Source: Anisakis pegreffii (lineage: Eukaryota > Nematoda > Chromadorea > Rhabditida > Anisakidae). Taken from it: a DNA stretch of 64,000 bases. Shown here one piece after another: positions 35,440-48,700 of this stretch (positions are counted from its first letter, which is position 1; the number at the start of each line of letters is the position of its first letter). The position numbers and the translations under genes were made by a program. The DNA is taken from contig JAPYMA010000207.1 in assembly GCA_035041965.1 (NCBI GenBank), forward strand, positions 62,001-126,000, in the 5' to 3' direction. The notes beneath the pieces were generated by a model. It made no database searches and was not told where the DNA came from. It saw nothing but the letters and a program-made list of their open reading frames with translations.

Positions 35440-38400
35440 ATGCTTTTTAAGGAGAATCCTCAGGATAGTGTCACACCATCAGCCGCTGCGGAATCGTCTA
35501 TGGCGCAGGCAGGTGCAGAGCCTGAGAGTGCCACACCAATTCCTTCAACACCCCAATCAACTCCAGCCAATTCAGAGGCTTCGTGCACTGCACAAGAGCC
35601 AGCTGCACCAGTTGCAGTCCAAGATGACAAACCACAACAAGTTGTTATACCAGAATTCAAGCAAGTTCACTCCAATGATATTTTCAGTCCCGGAAATAAG
35701 CCATTCGAATTGACACTATTGATAGTCAGTCACGGGTTGGATTCAGTGGGTACAGCAAAACATTTCGCAGTTGGTGAAGTTGGACGGTAGCAATATCAGT
35801 ATCTCACACAATTCTTATGAACTGTTACTGAAGTCAATTAGTATGTTTCGCTCAAGTGTCGATCAATACTTAACAGTGCCCATGTCAGAAACCAGATATC
35901 TGAATGCTTCTGGATGAAGAGTTACGAATTGAGGACACTGAACGAATAGAAATGTGATATGCACGAATGTCACCATATCAATTTCAGAGTCTACCGACGT
36001 CGATGGATAATCGTTGCAGTAGTTGCAATATTGGCGAGTTCAAATTCGATGCTTTGGATTGCATTCGCAGCTGTTGATAATCACGCGACTGTATTCTATA
36101 AAGCCAACGTCAGTAGATTCACGTTTCGATACTTCATCAAATTTTGATTCGAAATCACAGCAATATCTATTCGAGAATATGCATTCAGAGAAATTCATGT
36201 ATCACTGAATATTCGGCGCAGAGGATTTAATGAATGTTGAATCCAAAGGGACAAATTATCTTGAGATCAACATACTAAGCGATCAGAATACCGCACAAAG
36301 TTTGAGTATCAGTGATACGTGGAATAATTCTAAATGCTCCTTCAGACTATTACATTGGTGAGACAACTTCTAAGCAACACTATTCTGGGTAGTATTTGCA
36401 GGCGTCGTGGTTCGCGCTTGTTTATTTGATATTCACAGTGCCAGCGGGTGCCGTCGCCATGTCAATGGATCGTCGTATTGGATTGAAGGGGTCGCTTATG
36501 ATCGCTGCATGGACCAATCTCACCGGTGCTACTCTCCGATTCCTAAGGTCGTATCAGAAGACAAACATTAATGAATCTGAATATTGGAGTCATATCTTAT
36601 CGCTCAATCAAAATCGATCTCTAGTCGATCACAGAGTGACCACGATCTTAACAGAAAATTAAGAACGAATTAACCGTCCACTTGCTGAAATAGTGTAAAA
36701 TCACTGATATTCAAACAAGTTCAAACTATTCATCATTTTTCTGAACCTTTACAGGACAGTTGTTAAATTATTGGTCGGCTGTTGATTTCGAACCAATTCG
36801 CGATTGATCACCTCTTAATTTCAGTTCATTCCTGGGTGAATCAATCCGGTTCAGGTGCGGTTTACTCGGACAGGTGCTTGCAGCATGGGCATATCCTTTC
36901 ATTATGTTTCTACCAACCAAGGTGTTTCATTCTTCAATTATTTCGTCGAATGCTACAAAAATTACAGAAGAATCCTTTCCATGCAGAAATCAGTTTATCA
37001 GCTGTAAGATCAGACAAACATGCCCTAGATCATTTCATCCCAAACTGACAGTACTATTGAACATCCATTTAAAACTCTCCTGCGTGCTAGCTAAAAACCC
37101 TATCTTCATGAGTCGGATCTATCATAAAAATAAACATAATGTTGGGGACGGGTCTTTTCGAAAACTGATCACTTACGATTACCAACAAACCAAATTTTCC
37201 AACATCACCCAGTTTTCAATCTTCACAATACGTCGGAAAAGATCTGAAAATATCTACAAGATTACATCCCTCCTGAGCTTTCATTTAAACATCACTGACT
37301 AAGTTACCATTCACTAACTAAGTCAACATTCAGATATAAGAATTGCTAATCTTACTTTCTACTCTCAGGTCACTAACACTTGGTTTCCAACCAACGAGCG
37401 TGCAATCGCCACAACCATCCAGACCATGTCGAATCCGTTGGGCGTTTTCACCGCAAACGTCCTATCACCACTGATTGTTACAAAGGCCGCGAATGTGTGT
37501 TCACATCGCTAATCACTCTTTCAGATTCAACAATTCAGAGCTATCTTCATATATGACACGATCACTAATGCAGCAGCATTAGAATCAGAGTTATCTTCCC
37601 TTCACTAATGACAGTCATTACCTCTACCAATTGCTCGTCCGTGCATCTTACAGGTGAGAATAATGAACGCAATACTGTTCGTTCCACCACTGCTGGCTTG
37701 TATTGCGGCAACAGTGGGACTCACAGAATCACAACCAAAAGTACCGCCAAGCTTCAGTGCAGCTCAAGCTCAAATAGGATTTCGGGCCGGTTGGTTGAGA
37801 GAGCATTCTTGAGAGGAGGAAACTTTTCAGAGCATTCAACAAGTTGACACGCACTTATTTTCACTATTAATTGAAGTTATGACAAAGGTCTTCAAGTTTC
37901 ATTACCGGATGAACTGCTGTTTGGTTCGTTCACGCAATCTGTTCAGGACTGAGAAAGTGCTTCACAAGCAGATCGTATTTGCTGTTGCTGAGCACAATGG
38001 GCGGTGGTAACGCTATGTTCACGTCGGTCTACTCCATAATTCACGTACTGCTCTGTCCATCCGGTTACTCGAATCGTTTCATCGGTTTTTGTGGTGCCTT
38101 GATGATTGGATCGGGCATCGTTGGTGCGATGGTTTCAGGTCATCAAAAATGAATAAGTTTCTTTGTCGTTGATCAGAACGTTGATTGCTAAGAAATCTGA
38201 TGTGAAAACAAAATTTCTGTAACATCACCTAAAAATTTAAATATTTCTAAACATAATTTCTAAAACATTTTTGGAAGAAAAAGGTTTGCTTGAAAGCAGT
38301 CGAACATCGTCAACCTTGCAGGAATAATAGCAGCACGGACACGATGGTTCGAGCAAATAATGAAGGTCTCTGTTGCATTCACTGGGCTCAGTTTCTTACT

Positions 38401-39675
38401 GTTTCTTCAGGTATCGTATTGAAATTCTTTCAGCCGAACATTATGCAATGTGATACATCAAAACATTAGATGCGCATTGATTTCTCATTGAGATTATACA
38501 ATTTTCAAAAATGAGCAATGATTCTGACTTCTCAATCCTTATATGATCATATTGTCTTTCAGTGTACTATTGCGTGGTTCATTAGTCACCGAATTAATTG
38601 ATATTTTGATGTTCTAGAATATTGCCTGAATGGAATTATTGCAAGGCATTTGCAAATTGCCGGAACATTTCAGGCAACGCTTCATCCAAATATGGAATGG
38701 TTATTAGCGTTCGCAGCTGCGATGTTCGGAATATCCGGACTGGCCGCATATCCGGTTGGACTTGAACTGGCTGCCGAATGTACGTTTCCGGCCTCGCAGA
38801 CCACTTCGATGGGTTTGGTGGTTATATCTGGACAGGTTTATCTTTATCCTTCTCGAATACAGTGTTCTCGATTGAATAATTGCACTTGCTGGGCAGAATG
38901 CTTTGAGCGTTTCATTCTGATCGACAATATCAAATAGACCTCGGAATATATACAACTGCTTTCGCTCAACACAGATTGAAAATACATACATAGAACTGCA
39001 TGAGATTTTTCCACAAGAACTCACTGGAAGCACATTCTTTCAGTTCCCTACAATAATACTTTGTAATTAACACTGATTTATAGGAACATTTTATTTTAGT
39101 CGTTTAATACTGCATTCATATTTTAAGGCATTTGCAGTGGTGCTCTTGCAAATTGTTCGAACGACCTCACGTCGCCTTCAGTACGATCGTATGCAAATTC
39201 AAACGTGCACTACGGCTGAGGCAAAAACAATTGTGCCGTTCGATAACACATTCCCTGTTATGGTATATGATCGTTTGCTTACCCGATACTCCCCGGTTTC
39301 ATCACTGAAAACCACATATTCAATTGTAGTCGTTCCATCTAAACTTCAATTTGGCAAGTTTCAAAGCGAGACTTTAGTGGATGTGATGCACAAAACAGGG
39401 ATGAATAACAACTGATCTAAAATTCGACTAGAGCCTCGTATGATGACACAAACTCTTAGGTTGATGGATGTGATCAATTTTAGATAATGTCAGCAGTTGC
39501 TACAGCAGTCGTATTACTGTTTTTCGCGTTGTATCGAGCAAATTATCGACGTTCGATCCTGGAACGACGCAATCTGAAAGAGCAGCAATTATTACAAGCA
39601 ACACAACAACAGTCGTCGCCAAATAAAAAAGATTCACCTACTGAAATTAATGTTGAAATGGAACCTTTGAAATGA
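35440..39675 (+). CDS. SLC49/FLVCR-type major facilitator transporter (584 aa, 12 exons)
   Basis: Model: join(35440..35786, 35988..36108, 36346..36357, 36402..36547, 36825..36921, 37369..37494, 37654..37789, 37947..38138, 38322..38410, 38674..38835, 39128..39262, 39484..39675), 1,755 nt. SLC49 proteins are 12-helix carriers; mammalian members move heme, choline or ethanolamine (family knowledge). Seen: Ala/Pro/Ser-rich cytoplasmic N-terminus (1-115); VYRRRWIIVAVVAILASSNS in TM1; SWFALVYLIFTVPAGAVAMS then MDRRIGLKG; LLGQVLAAWAYPFIMFLP; TWFPTNERAIATTIQTMSNP; SYLLLLSTMGGGNAMF; YPVGLELAAECTFPAS; and a polar Gln/Lys-rich tail. Exon 3 is a 12-nt microexon, included because it restores the family spacing between TM1 and TM2. 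The first ATG is just 18 bp past a hAT-like element; an in-frame MAQAG start lies further in. Substrate cannot be told. Confidence 0.85.
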
Positions 39676-41261
39676 TACCACAAAATAGTATTTTGATGAG
39701 TTATGAATCATAAACTTGACGGTTCAATGGCATTTCAAGTGGATCTGTCTATCTCCTTGCTATTTTTAACCTCAATTTGCTATGACATTTGGTGTTTTGT
39801 CTCATTTTTTAAATCATGAAAGTAAGTGTCTTCTTATGCTGTGATAATGTTCTACGAGTCAGTCACCTCATTGACGAAATAATTACTGATTTTGTACTAA
39901 TAATTTATTAGTAAGATCAAAAAAATTCTTAACCGATCGAAAAATTTACAGTGCAAATTAGTGACGAATTTTCCGTTGTTTGATAACGAAACTGGAATTA
40001 AAGTAGTAAGCAAAAGGTGAATTGGATGCAAATTTGTGAATGTTCACAAAACTATTAATAATCAACTTGAAGTTGTTTTATTTGAAATAGAACACGATGA
40101 CATTTCTATGTGCTTAAATAAATCGTATACGTTCATATAAACGAAATGTCCATTGCACTGATCACAAAAGAAATCACAAAACAATGTTCTCTTACTCATA
40201 ATTAGGCCACATTTGCTGAGTCACCTCGCCCACCTACCGTATCCGCTCAGACCACACCCTCCTACCGCCTCCGTTCAGACCACGCCCACCTAACGTCCCA
40301 GCTCGATGACCATTGGCTACCGTAACCCTAGCACGGTGAACTGAACCAATTACAATTGGATTACTCTTAATTTTCCGAGCTGACGCCAAATGGAGCTTCT
40401 CAAATTTGACTTCGAACTAGGGTAGATTTTGAACTATTTCTGAGGCATTTTCAATTTCGTTCATTCTCTATGAAATGATTGGATAAAGCAGAAATATCCC
40501 CACTGAGTAATGCGATCTCCAAAGTGTATTTCAACGCTGAGAACAGAATATTGTTTTGCATGAATATGCAAAATGAATTGCTTCGAATAGGAAGCATTTC
40601 AACGTGTACATCCACACAAAACAATATCAATCACGTCACCAAAATGTCCCTAGTTCTATTCATCAATGCTCTATCTCAACGATACTAATATAACAAATGA
40701 GAAACACACAATAATTAGAACACCATGAATTCTGAGGGAAGATTTTATTGCGTGAGCATTATAAGCAAAACAAGATATTGTACGAGGAATGCAATTCAAA
40801 AAAGTTATTCCACTTCCTGTATCGAATTGATCAATAGCATAATTACAATTACGAAACAACAATTTCCACAGAGATAAGAGATGATCAAATACAAATTTCT
40901 CGAAATAATTATCACATAATCTATCTTACATCGACAGTTAACATTAACATCAAACAAATACGAAACAACATATCTGCACTGAAATAATACGTCAAATCAA
41001 AACACATTACACGAATCAATGACGCTGTCAAACGACTGAAATCTTCGATAATGTTGGCATCAAAAACACATCAATCCATAAACGAATCACCAAAAAGAAA
41101 ATATTTCAAGATAAATTAAATGCTACAAACAAATACAATACAAACATACATCAAATTTCCAACCAAGCAAATGAATAACAAACAAAAAACGAATAAATTA
41201 CTACTTCACAATAAATATCAACAAAAATGTATGTTCAATCATTCTGCTCACTTTACATTCG
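39676..41261. other. Convergent intergenic region
   Basis: Lies between two 3' ends. AATAAA occurs at 40117-40122. The only notable sequence is the GC-rich minisatellite near 40.2 kb. No supported gene. Confidence 0.55.
40227..40305. repeat. GC-rich ~28-30-bp tandem repeat
   Basis: About 2.7 units of the type GCCCACCTACCGTATCCGCT followed by CAGACCAC, with drift. Composition is strikingly C-rich against the AT-rich flanks. Confidence 0.65.
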
Positions 41262-44200
41262 TCAAATCCCACCCAGTCTTCTCAACAAACAAGTGAACTG
41301 CAGTGCACGTCTCGTGTTCGCAATGTTCGTCAGATCAATTAACGGCATATACAGATCCAAATTAAACGTCTGCGGGTCGAGCCGTGCCAAATTGATGATC
41401 TAAACGTTAAAAATATGAATGATTATCCAGTCATACAAACAAAAAACACCTAATGATAATCTTCCAAACAAAATCCGTCATCAAGTAATGAATAATAAAA
41501 ATACAATGGAACAATATCAAACAAAACCTACCAGATCATATGGTAACATTTCAATGATCCGTTGAGTTGCAGCATTTCTCGGTGCACTTGCTAGTGACGA
41601 CATGAAGTGAAAAATGAATGTTATCGTACTCTACAACAGAAAAACATTTTATGAATACAGTGAGTCATAAACATTGAAAAAAAAACTCATACAAGACATG
41701 AATGAAACATAATTTAAGTCCAAAACAGACAACAGTAACATCGAACATCAATCCATTAGCGCTCAACAAATAGAGATAAGACTATCACAAAGAAACAATT
41801 ACCGACCTTCAAATGACCGGCTCGAGTTTCGCGAAGGAATTTCTCAAAGATCACTTGAATGGCTCGTTCGACCGGATTTGCACTCGCATCATCCATTTCT
41901 TCATCAGTATCCTCTGGAATACTTCGATTTCATCCGAGAACTCGATAAAACATTAGAAAAGGTCAAGGAAAAAAATACGACAAAACAAAAATAATCCACG
42001 CATGTTATAGAATATGTTTCGTTTCACTTTCATTGTCTTCAACTTAAAACAGATATAAACATACCGATTTTGATTCGTTTTCGCTCGATTTCTTCGGTTT
42101 TCGTTGCTTTTGAGAGTTTTTCCTTTTGCTGTCGCCAGTAAGCGTGCAGTGCTAACTGAAGACAGTGCACGAGGAAGCGTGCAGAGACCATCGCTTTCGG
42201 CTCAACACATCCTACAAAATATCATTTCATCCGATAATTATGGCGACACAAAAATTAATTCAACAATCGCCTTTGCAAAGCTTTAAAGAGATCTTCACGT
42301 TGGCATCTTAAGAGCATATCTTGAGAATCAATACAAGTCCAGAAATTTTCATAACGGATGGAAAATTTTCCGAAAAAAAATAAAATCAGAAACTAACCGA
42401 AGTCAACGTTTTGCTCTAAAATATATTCCGTAATGCTTCGTGCGAAACTCAACATGCACGGTACAGGTGACATAACACCCGCAGCTAAGCACAATTCTCC
42501 AGCGGCGATCATCTCATCATTCGTTGACAATTTCAACATTGAATTCAACCAAACCTCAAAAAATATTTCCGATGAATCGATGCAAACAAACAGGACTGAT
42601 AACAATCTCTCCTTTAAAACCCACGAACACTACTACTTATATCGAAGATCATCGCTTTTTTCGAAACACATCACTTCAAGCATATTCGCTTGAAGCACTG
42701 ATTCGAACCAAATTAAGATGTACTGATTGTGAGGGCAAAATTACGGACTGAATGATTACGATTAGGAATATATGAAAAACAAAGCGATATATTCCTCACC
42801 ATGCACCAGTTCTCAACCACACCCGCTTTATTGCAACGATCCACCAATTGCAAAACGTTCGGTGATCCCCAAGCCTGTTGTCGCGCATAAGTGAACGCTT
42901 GTTTCAACATTTCTGCATCAGATGACTGAAAAAACAAACATCAAAAAAACTGATATTTAAATTCTGATGAAAACTGCTCGAAATATTCAATACCGTTAAA
43001 TTCGTTAGACTTCCAAAAAATGATATTAATCTCCATAATATTAACCTGAGCGTTTGTAGCTGGCAAGGTGAATGGAACTGTCGGAAGTTTTCGTTTCGCA
43101 CAATTGATAATCCAGGTGAAGCGTGGATCTCTCAGTCGATCGCATATCGACAAATCGTCCAGTGTTCGTCGACACGCTGCTGATGTTAGTGCCATTCTTA
43201 AAATGAAAGACATTCATGAACACCTCATCCTTGACATGAACTGCCTTTGAGATTCACGAACAGATCAGTCACATAACAACCAAATCAGTCAACAAATTGT
43301 TCATTCGGTTGAATTATATTCACGACTCACCTTTCTTGCTGCGTTGAGTTCAACTGATGTGGATATTCAAGGGCATGTATGAATGATTTAACCAGATTTT
43401 GTCGCTCTTCAGACACTTTCTGAGCACACATCCACTGTACCAGACAAACAATCATAAAATTCGCATCATCACGAAATGCATGCAGTACATTCTGAAATGT
43501 GAACAATTCTCATCGTTCTGCTCAACTTTCTTTCAATATCAACGCCAGTGATCTATTGGCTCATTCGTAATAACAATCCATGGATGAAGATAACAAAATT
43601 CAAGCACAAACCTTGATATTTTCATTCAAATGTTCATAGCTCTCATGTTTCTTGATTCGAAAATCATCCAAGAGAATCTCGCCGATATACGGCACTGAAT
43701 CAACTAATTCCGCGTAGTCAACACTGCAAATGCAAATGCAAAAAAGAAACTCATTTAGAATTGTGGCAAAGAAACTCATCCAACAATGAAACAACAAAAA
43801 CTGAAACTAAAATGAACAATGAGAATAATAGAACTAACGTTCTTGGATCCCAAAACGGCTGCGCGTTCTTCAAAAGATTGACTCTATCGACGAACGGCGC
43901 CTTATCGTCACTTGTCAATGGACTTGCTGGTGCCGTACTATCCGCAGCAGTCCAACCATAATTGGAAGCAAATTTGAAGAAACACGATTGAGTGTTATCC
44001 ATCGCCCGACCTGACCCATTCACAAGTTCGCTGGGACGCTAAAAATCGCAACAAAAAACACTGACAATGAACGAGAAGCAACTAAAAAAGTTTGCAAATC
44101 ACTCATAATTTTTCTATAAATGATAATGAAAACTTACCAAATCATTGTAAATGAATCGCATTCGAGTCAACAAAATAAACGACAAATTGAATGCCAATGC

Positions 44201-47200
44201 TCGTTGCCTTCCATCATCCATATCCACACCTTCTGGTGGATGTTCACTTTGACCGTTTATCCTGAAAGCATTATCGTGAAATGAGTGCATCTAAAAGAAG
44301 AAATACATACGAATTTGACAATGAAATACCGGTTATTATTCAATTCAGGTTAATTTCAGTACAAACGGAAGCATAGATTAATGAAAGTGAATGTTTATAT
44401 AATACAAACGCAACAAATAAAGCATTCACATCGCAAGTTTCGAACTGAAATAAGTGAGATTTCCATCGGCGCAGAACGATGCACATACCGAATCGAACGT
44501 GAACAACCCACCACTTCCACTAGCCAATTTCAGTAGTACATTTATGACTGCGTTATTCGTTTGTCTCAACATCTGAAATTTTAAAAAAATACTCAGAATG
44601 AACGACTCTTAAGAACCAATGTTCCACATTGAATATTCAGGTCAACTCACTCAACGAAATCAAACATTCACCAATCATCAAATAACGGAAACCTACTTTA
44701 TCAACAGCCATTTTTGCTGAATTCGCCCTTAAAATGAGTGGCTGATGCACAGACGGTTGTGTAAGGGAAGACGACGTTTGTGCCAGCATTTGGAACAATT
44801 CAACACTATACGATATCAGCGATTGTGATCTGAATGAATTCAACAGTAAATCATTTCTTTTTCCGAAATGATCTGACTGAATTGCTTGCATCTTCTTCTT
44901 CTCACTTGGGTGAAGGTATGAAAACTTAAACTCAACTATGTTCAAATCACTGTCCTCGTTCGAAAGAAGGAATACTAAAAAATTCAATCAAAATTAACCT
45001 TTTCTCAAGAAGACTTTTCGCATTCATATCATCAATCACACCAGCGGTCACCATTTGCTCAAGTAAATGTTGCAATGTGTTTGTTTTCGTTTTCATATCA
45101 ACCTGAAACCAACTTTCAATCACGACAAAACAATCGCACTGCATCCCCATTTTCATAATCGAAATCTCGAGTTACTTTCCACCCTCGATCAAGCCATAAC
45201 CACCATTGTATAATAATTCAACCGAATCACCTAATCCATAAATGACGAATCGTTAATGAATCAACAAAGAACTGAAATAATCCACAAACAGATTGGCTCT
45301 TCACCTGATTCAACAGAGTTTTATTATCACAGATCGTTGCCAGAGCAGTTGTTAAATCCTCGAGTGGTGCGCCCAATGTCAGCAAATGTTTTACGATTTG
45401 TGGCAACTTCACGTAAAAGAATGCCTGCGAGGCAACCAACTCCTCAACGAGAGATTCTTTTGCGTCCAACTGAAAATGAAGTCAGCACTACAAAAAAATC
45501 CAAAATGCTCGAGTCAATTCTTATTCCCAACTCAGAACTGCTTAATTTGATTTCCCTTACAATCACACTCATTCATGAACCTTATGATTTATCAATTGTG
45601 AAGAAAATAAAATCAATTCCCAAGCAGTGCATTGAAATGCACTAACTTTTTTTTCACTATGAATATTAAAAATCCACTACACTCATATCCATTCTCATCA
45701 CTGCTATCCTTATCATCATTAATATTCTAAAACCAAGTTGAATCATCGATCAGCAACGAACCATAATCAAAAGCGATGCCCGAATCATATCTTCGAACAT
45801 TTTCGAGAATGGAAACTCGAGAATTTCAGTGATTTCGAAGAACGAATCAGCCATTTGGTCCACTTTTTTTGTCATTCGGAACCCTTCAAACACCGAAACC
45901 AATGTCAAAATCGCCGGATGTGCCTGAAACTCCCGAAATAATTCTCTTTCACGAAGCCGACACTTCGATGTTCACAACCAGCATATCATATCACAACTTT
46001 GTACAGGAAATCATCATTCAAAAAACGAATAATGAAAGTGTTTTATGGACAAACAATGCAAACTGAAACGATAAACTGAAACGGAACCTGTTTGATAAGA
46101 CCACAGAGATTGTCATCGACCCTCTCAATCGGTAACTTTCCCAATTTCTCCAAACTTGCAATCATCATCTTCAGTTCTTCACAACGTGGATATGTTTGAG
46201 AGAACGATATCGCTGCCTCGACCACATAATTCACACTGTCTGAAGGATAATTATAATAACAATGGGAATAATTGTAATTGTAACATAATTGCAATAATTG
46301 TAATTATAATAATTAGAACACCGACAACAAATTTTTCATTCATTCATAACATTTGCCTTGACATTACACCTGAACTAAGGCTTTACTCGACCGTTCTGAA
46401 TACAAGTGAAAAGCGAATGTAAAACTAAAACAAATCTACGAACCTCCACCGATCTGCTCGTGCAAATAGAGCATTGCTCGAACGAATTTACTTTCGGCAT
46501 AGGCACAAGTACACTTGACGAGTGCTTTCGTCATCGAGCACTGGTCGTTTTTCAGTGAACATTCCAATGCCAGTAAACACCAATTGAGTACGGTGATCAA
46601 CGCAACCGACAATTCGGTACATTCACGTTCGGATGTGTAATTACATCTGTAATTTATATACCTTTAACATTATCATCTATCTTAATACTCATCATCAATT
46701 ATAACATTACTGCTCTCATATAATCATCCGTTCAACTCGACTTCTTAAAACACGATTTGGACTTACCGAAGCATCGGAACTGAAGTTTCTAGAATGTAAG
46801 CAAGAGTTTCGGCGCATGGTACCCGTGAAAAATGACGAAATTCTGCGATCACCTCAATGAAGACAGCCCATCTTAACACCTGCAAACTGATGATTTGGAA
46901 TCTATTCTCCGATTCGCAAGAAAATTGAGAATAAAAAGGGAAACGAATCAATTATAAATGGAACAAACTGATCAATAACAATAGAAACGAACAGAATATT
47001 CACCTCAGCTTTAACGAGTGCCTCCAAACACTGCAGTAGTCTTCGTTCGGGCACACTTGAAGCCGTAGCAAATCGCAACAATGTTGCTAAATTACAAAAA
47101 ACATTCATTCCGATATACGATCATAATCAGATGAATCACTTTCACAATCCCATAACAAGATACCATTCATAGAATTCAGATATTCCTGTACAGATCTAAT

Positions 47201-47500
47201 AACAGACTGTTCCGAGCACATTTGAACTACAAGCTCCATCATAAGTTTAGGTGTAGCTGAGGAAATGAAAGGCTGAATAGGTTCTTGCATTCAAAATAAT
47301 GACCTTAAGCCTCCGCAAAAAGTTCACTAACATGCAATAAGACGCATCTGTTGTTCGGAGCATGCGTATTTGTTCATATGTGCCTTCAAAGCTGCACCGA
47401 ATTCGATTGCCGTCAGATGTTCTACATAGCATCGCGTAACCAGTGCAGTTATCCAATCGGCAGCCTCAGGTTGCTCTCCATTTGTCACTACCATTTTCAT
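41262..47500 (-). CDS. MED24: Mediator complex subunit 24 (1,003 aa, 22 exons)
   Basis: Model: complement(join(41262..41399, 41532..41630, 41807..41913, 42065..42211, 42398..42554, 42800..42925, 43046..43196, 43331..43491, 43612..43723, 43839..44038, 44138..44290, 44489..44572, 44697..44829, 44999..45102, 45305..45469, 45762..45923, 46088..46239, 46444..46646, 46767..46879, 47004..47086, 47164..47256, 47332..47500)), 3,012 nt. MED24 is a Mediator tail subunit; the C. elegans form is LIN-25, needed for vulval fate signalling (family knowledge). Matches recalled from human MED24, in order: SQAFFYVKLPQIVKHLL, LQHLLEQMVTAGVIDD, PLILRANSAKM, RALAFNLSFILLTRM, DANFMIVCLVQWMCAQKV, ENWCM followed by VWLNSML, and a C-terminus FIFHFMSSLA...MLPYDLIINLARLDP...PLIDLTN. 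Human MED24 is ~989 aa. All-helical, no enzymatic motif. Start is the first ATG after a TTTCAG acceptor; N-terminal exons are the least certain. Confidence 0.83.
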
Positions 47501-48700
47501 ATAGCCAACAAATGTCCTTCAGTTTCACAATTTTCGGTTTAATTACTTCCTGAAAGAGCATCATTAGAATAAACACTCTCAGAAATGAATACGGTAAATA
47601 AATCATCAGCTGGTCAAATATACAATAACGCCTAACAATGATGACATAAAAAGGAATTTCGGTTTCGTCGAAATCCGACGCGAAATTCCCATCGACTATC
47701 AAAATTGTTCGGTTGGAATCCGAATCTCGGAATTCCGACCAAAATTTTTCGGATTTTTCTGAAAGAACGTCAGTCGGATTCCATCACCATTACCTAATAA
47801 ACGGATCAACACTATAGAAGGAAACTTTTGAACATCTAAGTCAAACCGAAGAATATTCATTGTGCAGAACAATATTTAATCTTGAAGTCTCTAAGAAAAA
47901 CTATATCCTTTACTACGGATTAGCCGATTGTGCTGTGGCAATTCGTCCTGTCCGGTTCAATCACGATAAAAGGTCAATTGCACTGAATTAGTAAAATTAA
48001 GAAGTGAATGAAGTACAGATTCCTTGGAGAATCATGCATGAGATGGAATCAGTGATGTGGCTGAAGTGAATGAGAAAAATGGAATGACACCATGGAACTG
48101 TCATACGAGTTGATTCATGAGGAATGAGAGTAGTGAGATACAATGGCAATTAGACATGAGAGCAGAACACAGACCATGTGAAATTCATAGAGGACAGAAG
48201 AGTGGATTCTGATGGAAGGTGTGGCTTCATGCGCTACAGTTACCCATGTGCACAAATTACATAGAGCATAGCCGACTCTCGTCTCATAGTCTATCATCGA
48301 TTCTCATGCATGATTCCCATTATGTCTCATCACTCTCAAACCTTATTCCAGCAAATGCATTACAATTACATTGTAACATGCAATATTTCTCATTCACTTC
48401 AGTCACATCACCGATTCGCTCTCATGCATAATTGTCCGAGGAATCTGTACTCTTTTAATTTCTTCAGCTCACAGTTTCAACGTCGTCAGCTTTTCTCAGT
48501 TAATCGAGCGATATTGGCGGTAACTCATTCGGTTTTGGCGGATTGACTTTGCAATTTACGATTCGTTGAATTCAGAGAAATTGTTGAATAAATGAAAAGT
48601 TGAAAGAAATTACGCGATGTGATCGTCGTTCGCGATGTGGAAGTTGTTTTCAATTGGTTGTCGAACGTAATCAGATTGCTTAATCGTTTCCAGCTTCCCG
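47501..48700. other. Divergent intergenic region between MED24 and the RS gene
   Basis: It holds both 5' ends. A run of short inverted motifs (GAAATTTCGG, TCGGAATTCCGA, TTTTTCGGATTTTT) at 47,640-47,765 looks like a decayed foldback repeat. No supported gene. Confidence 0.5.

Noticed and set aside
44637..44987. 116-codon minus-strand frame as a separate gene
   Set aside because: Only 44697-44829 is an exon (of MED24); the rest is intron read-through.
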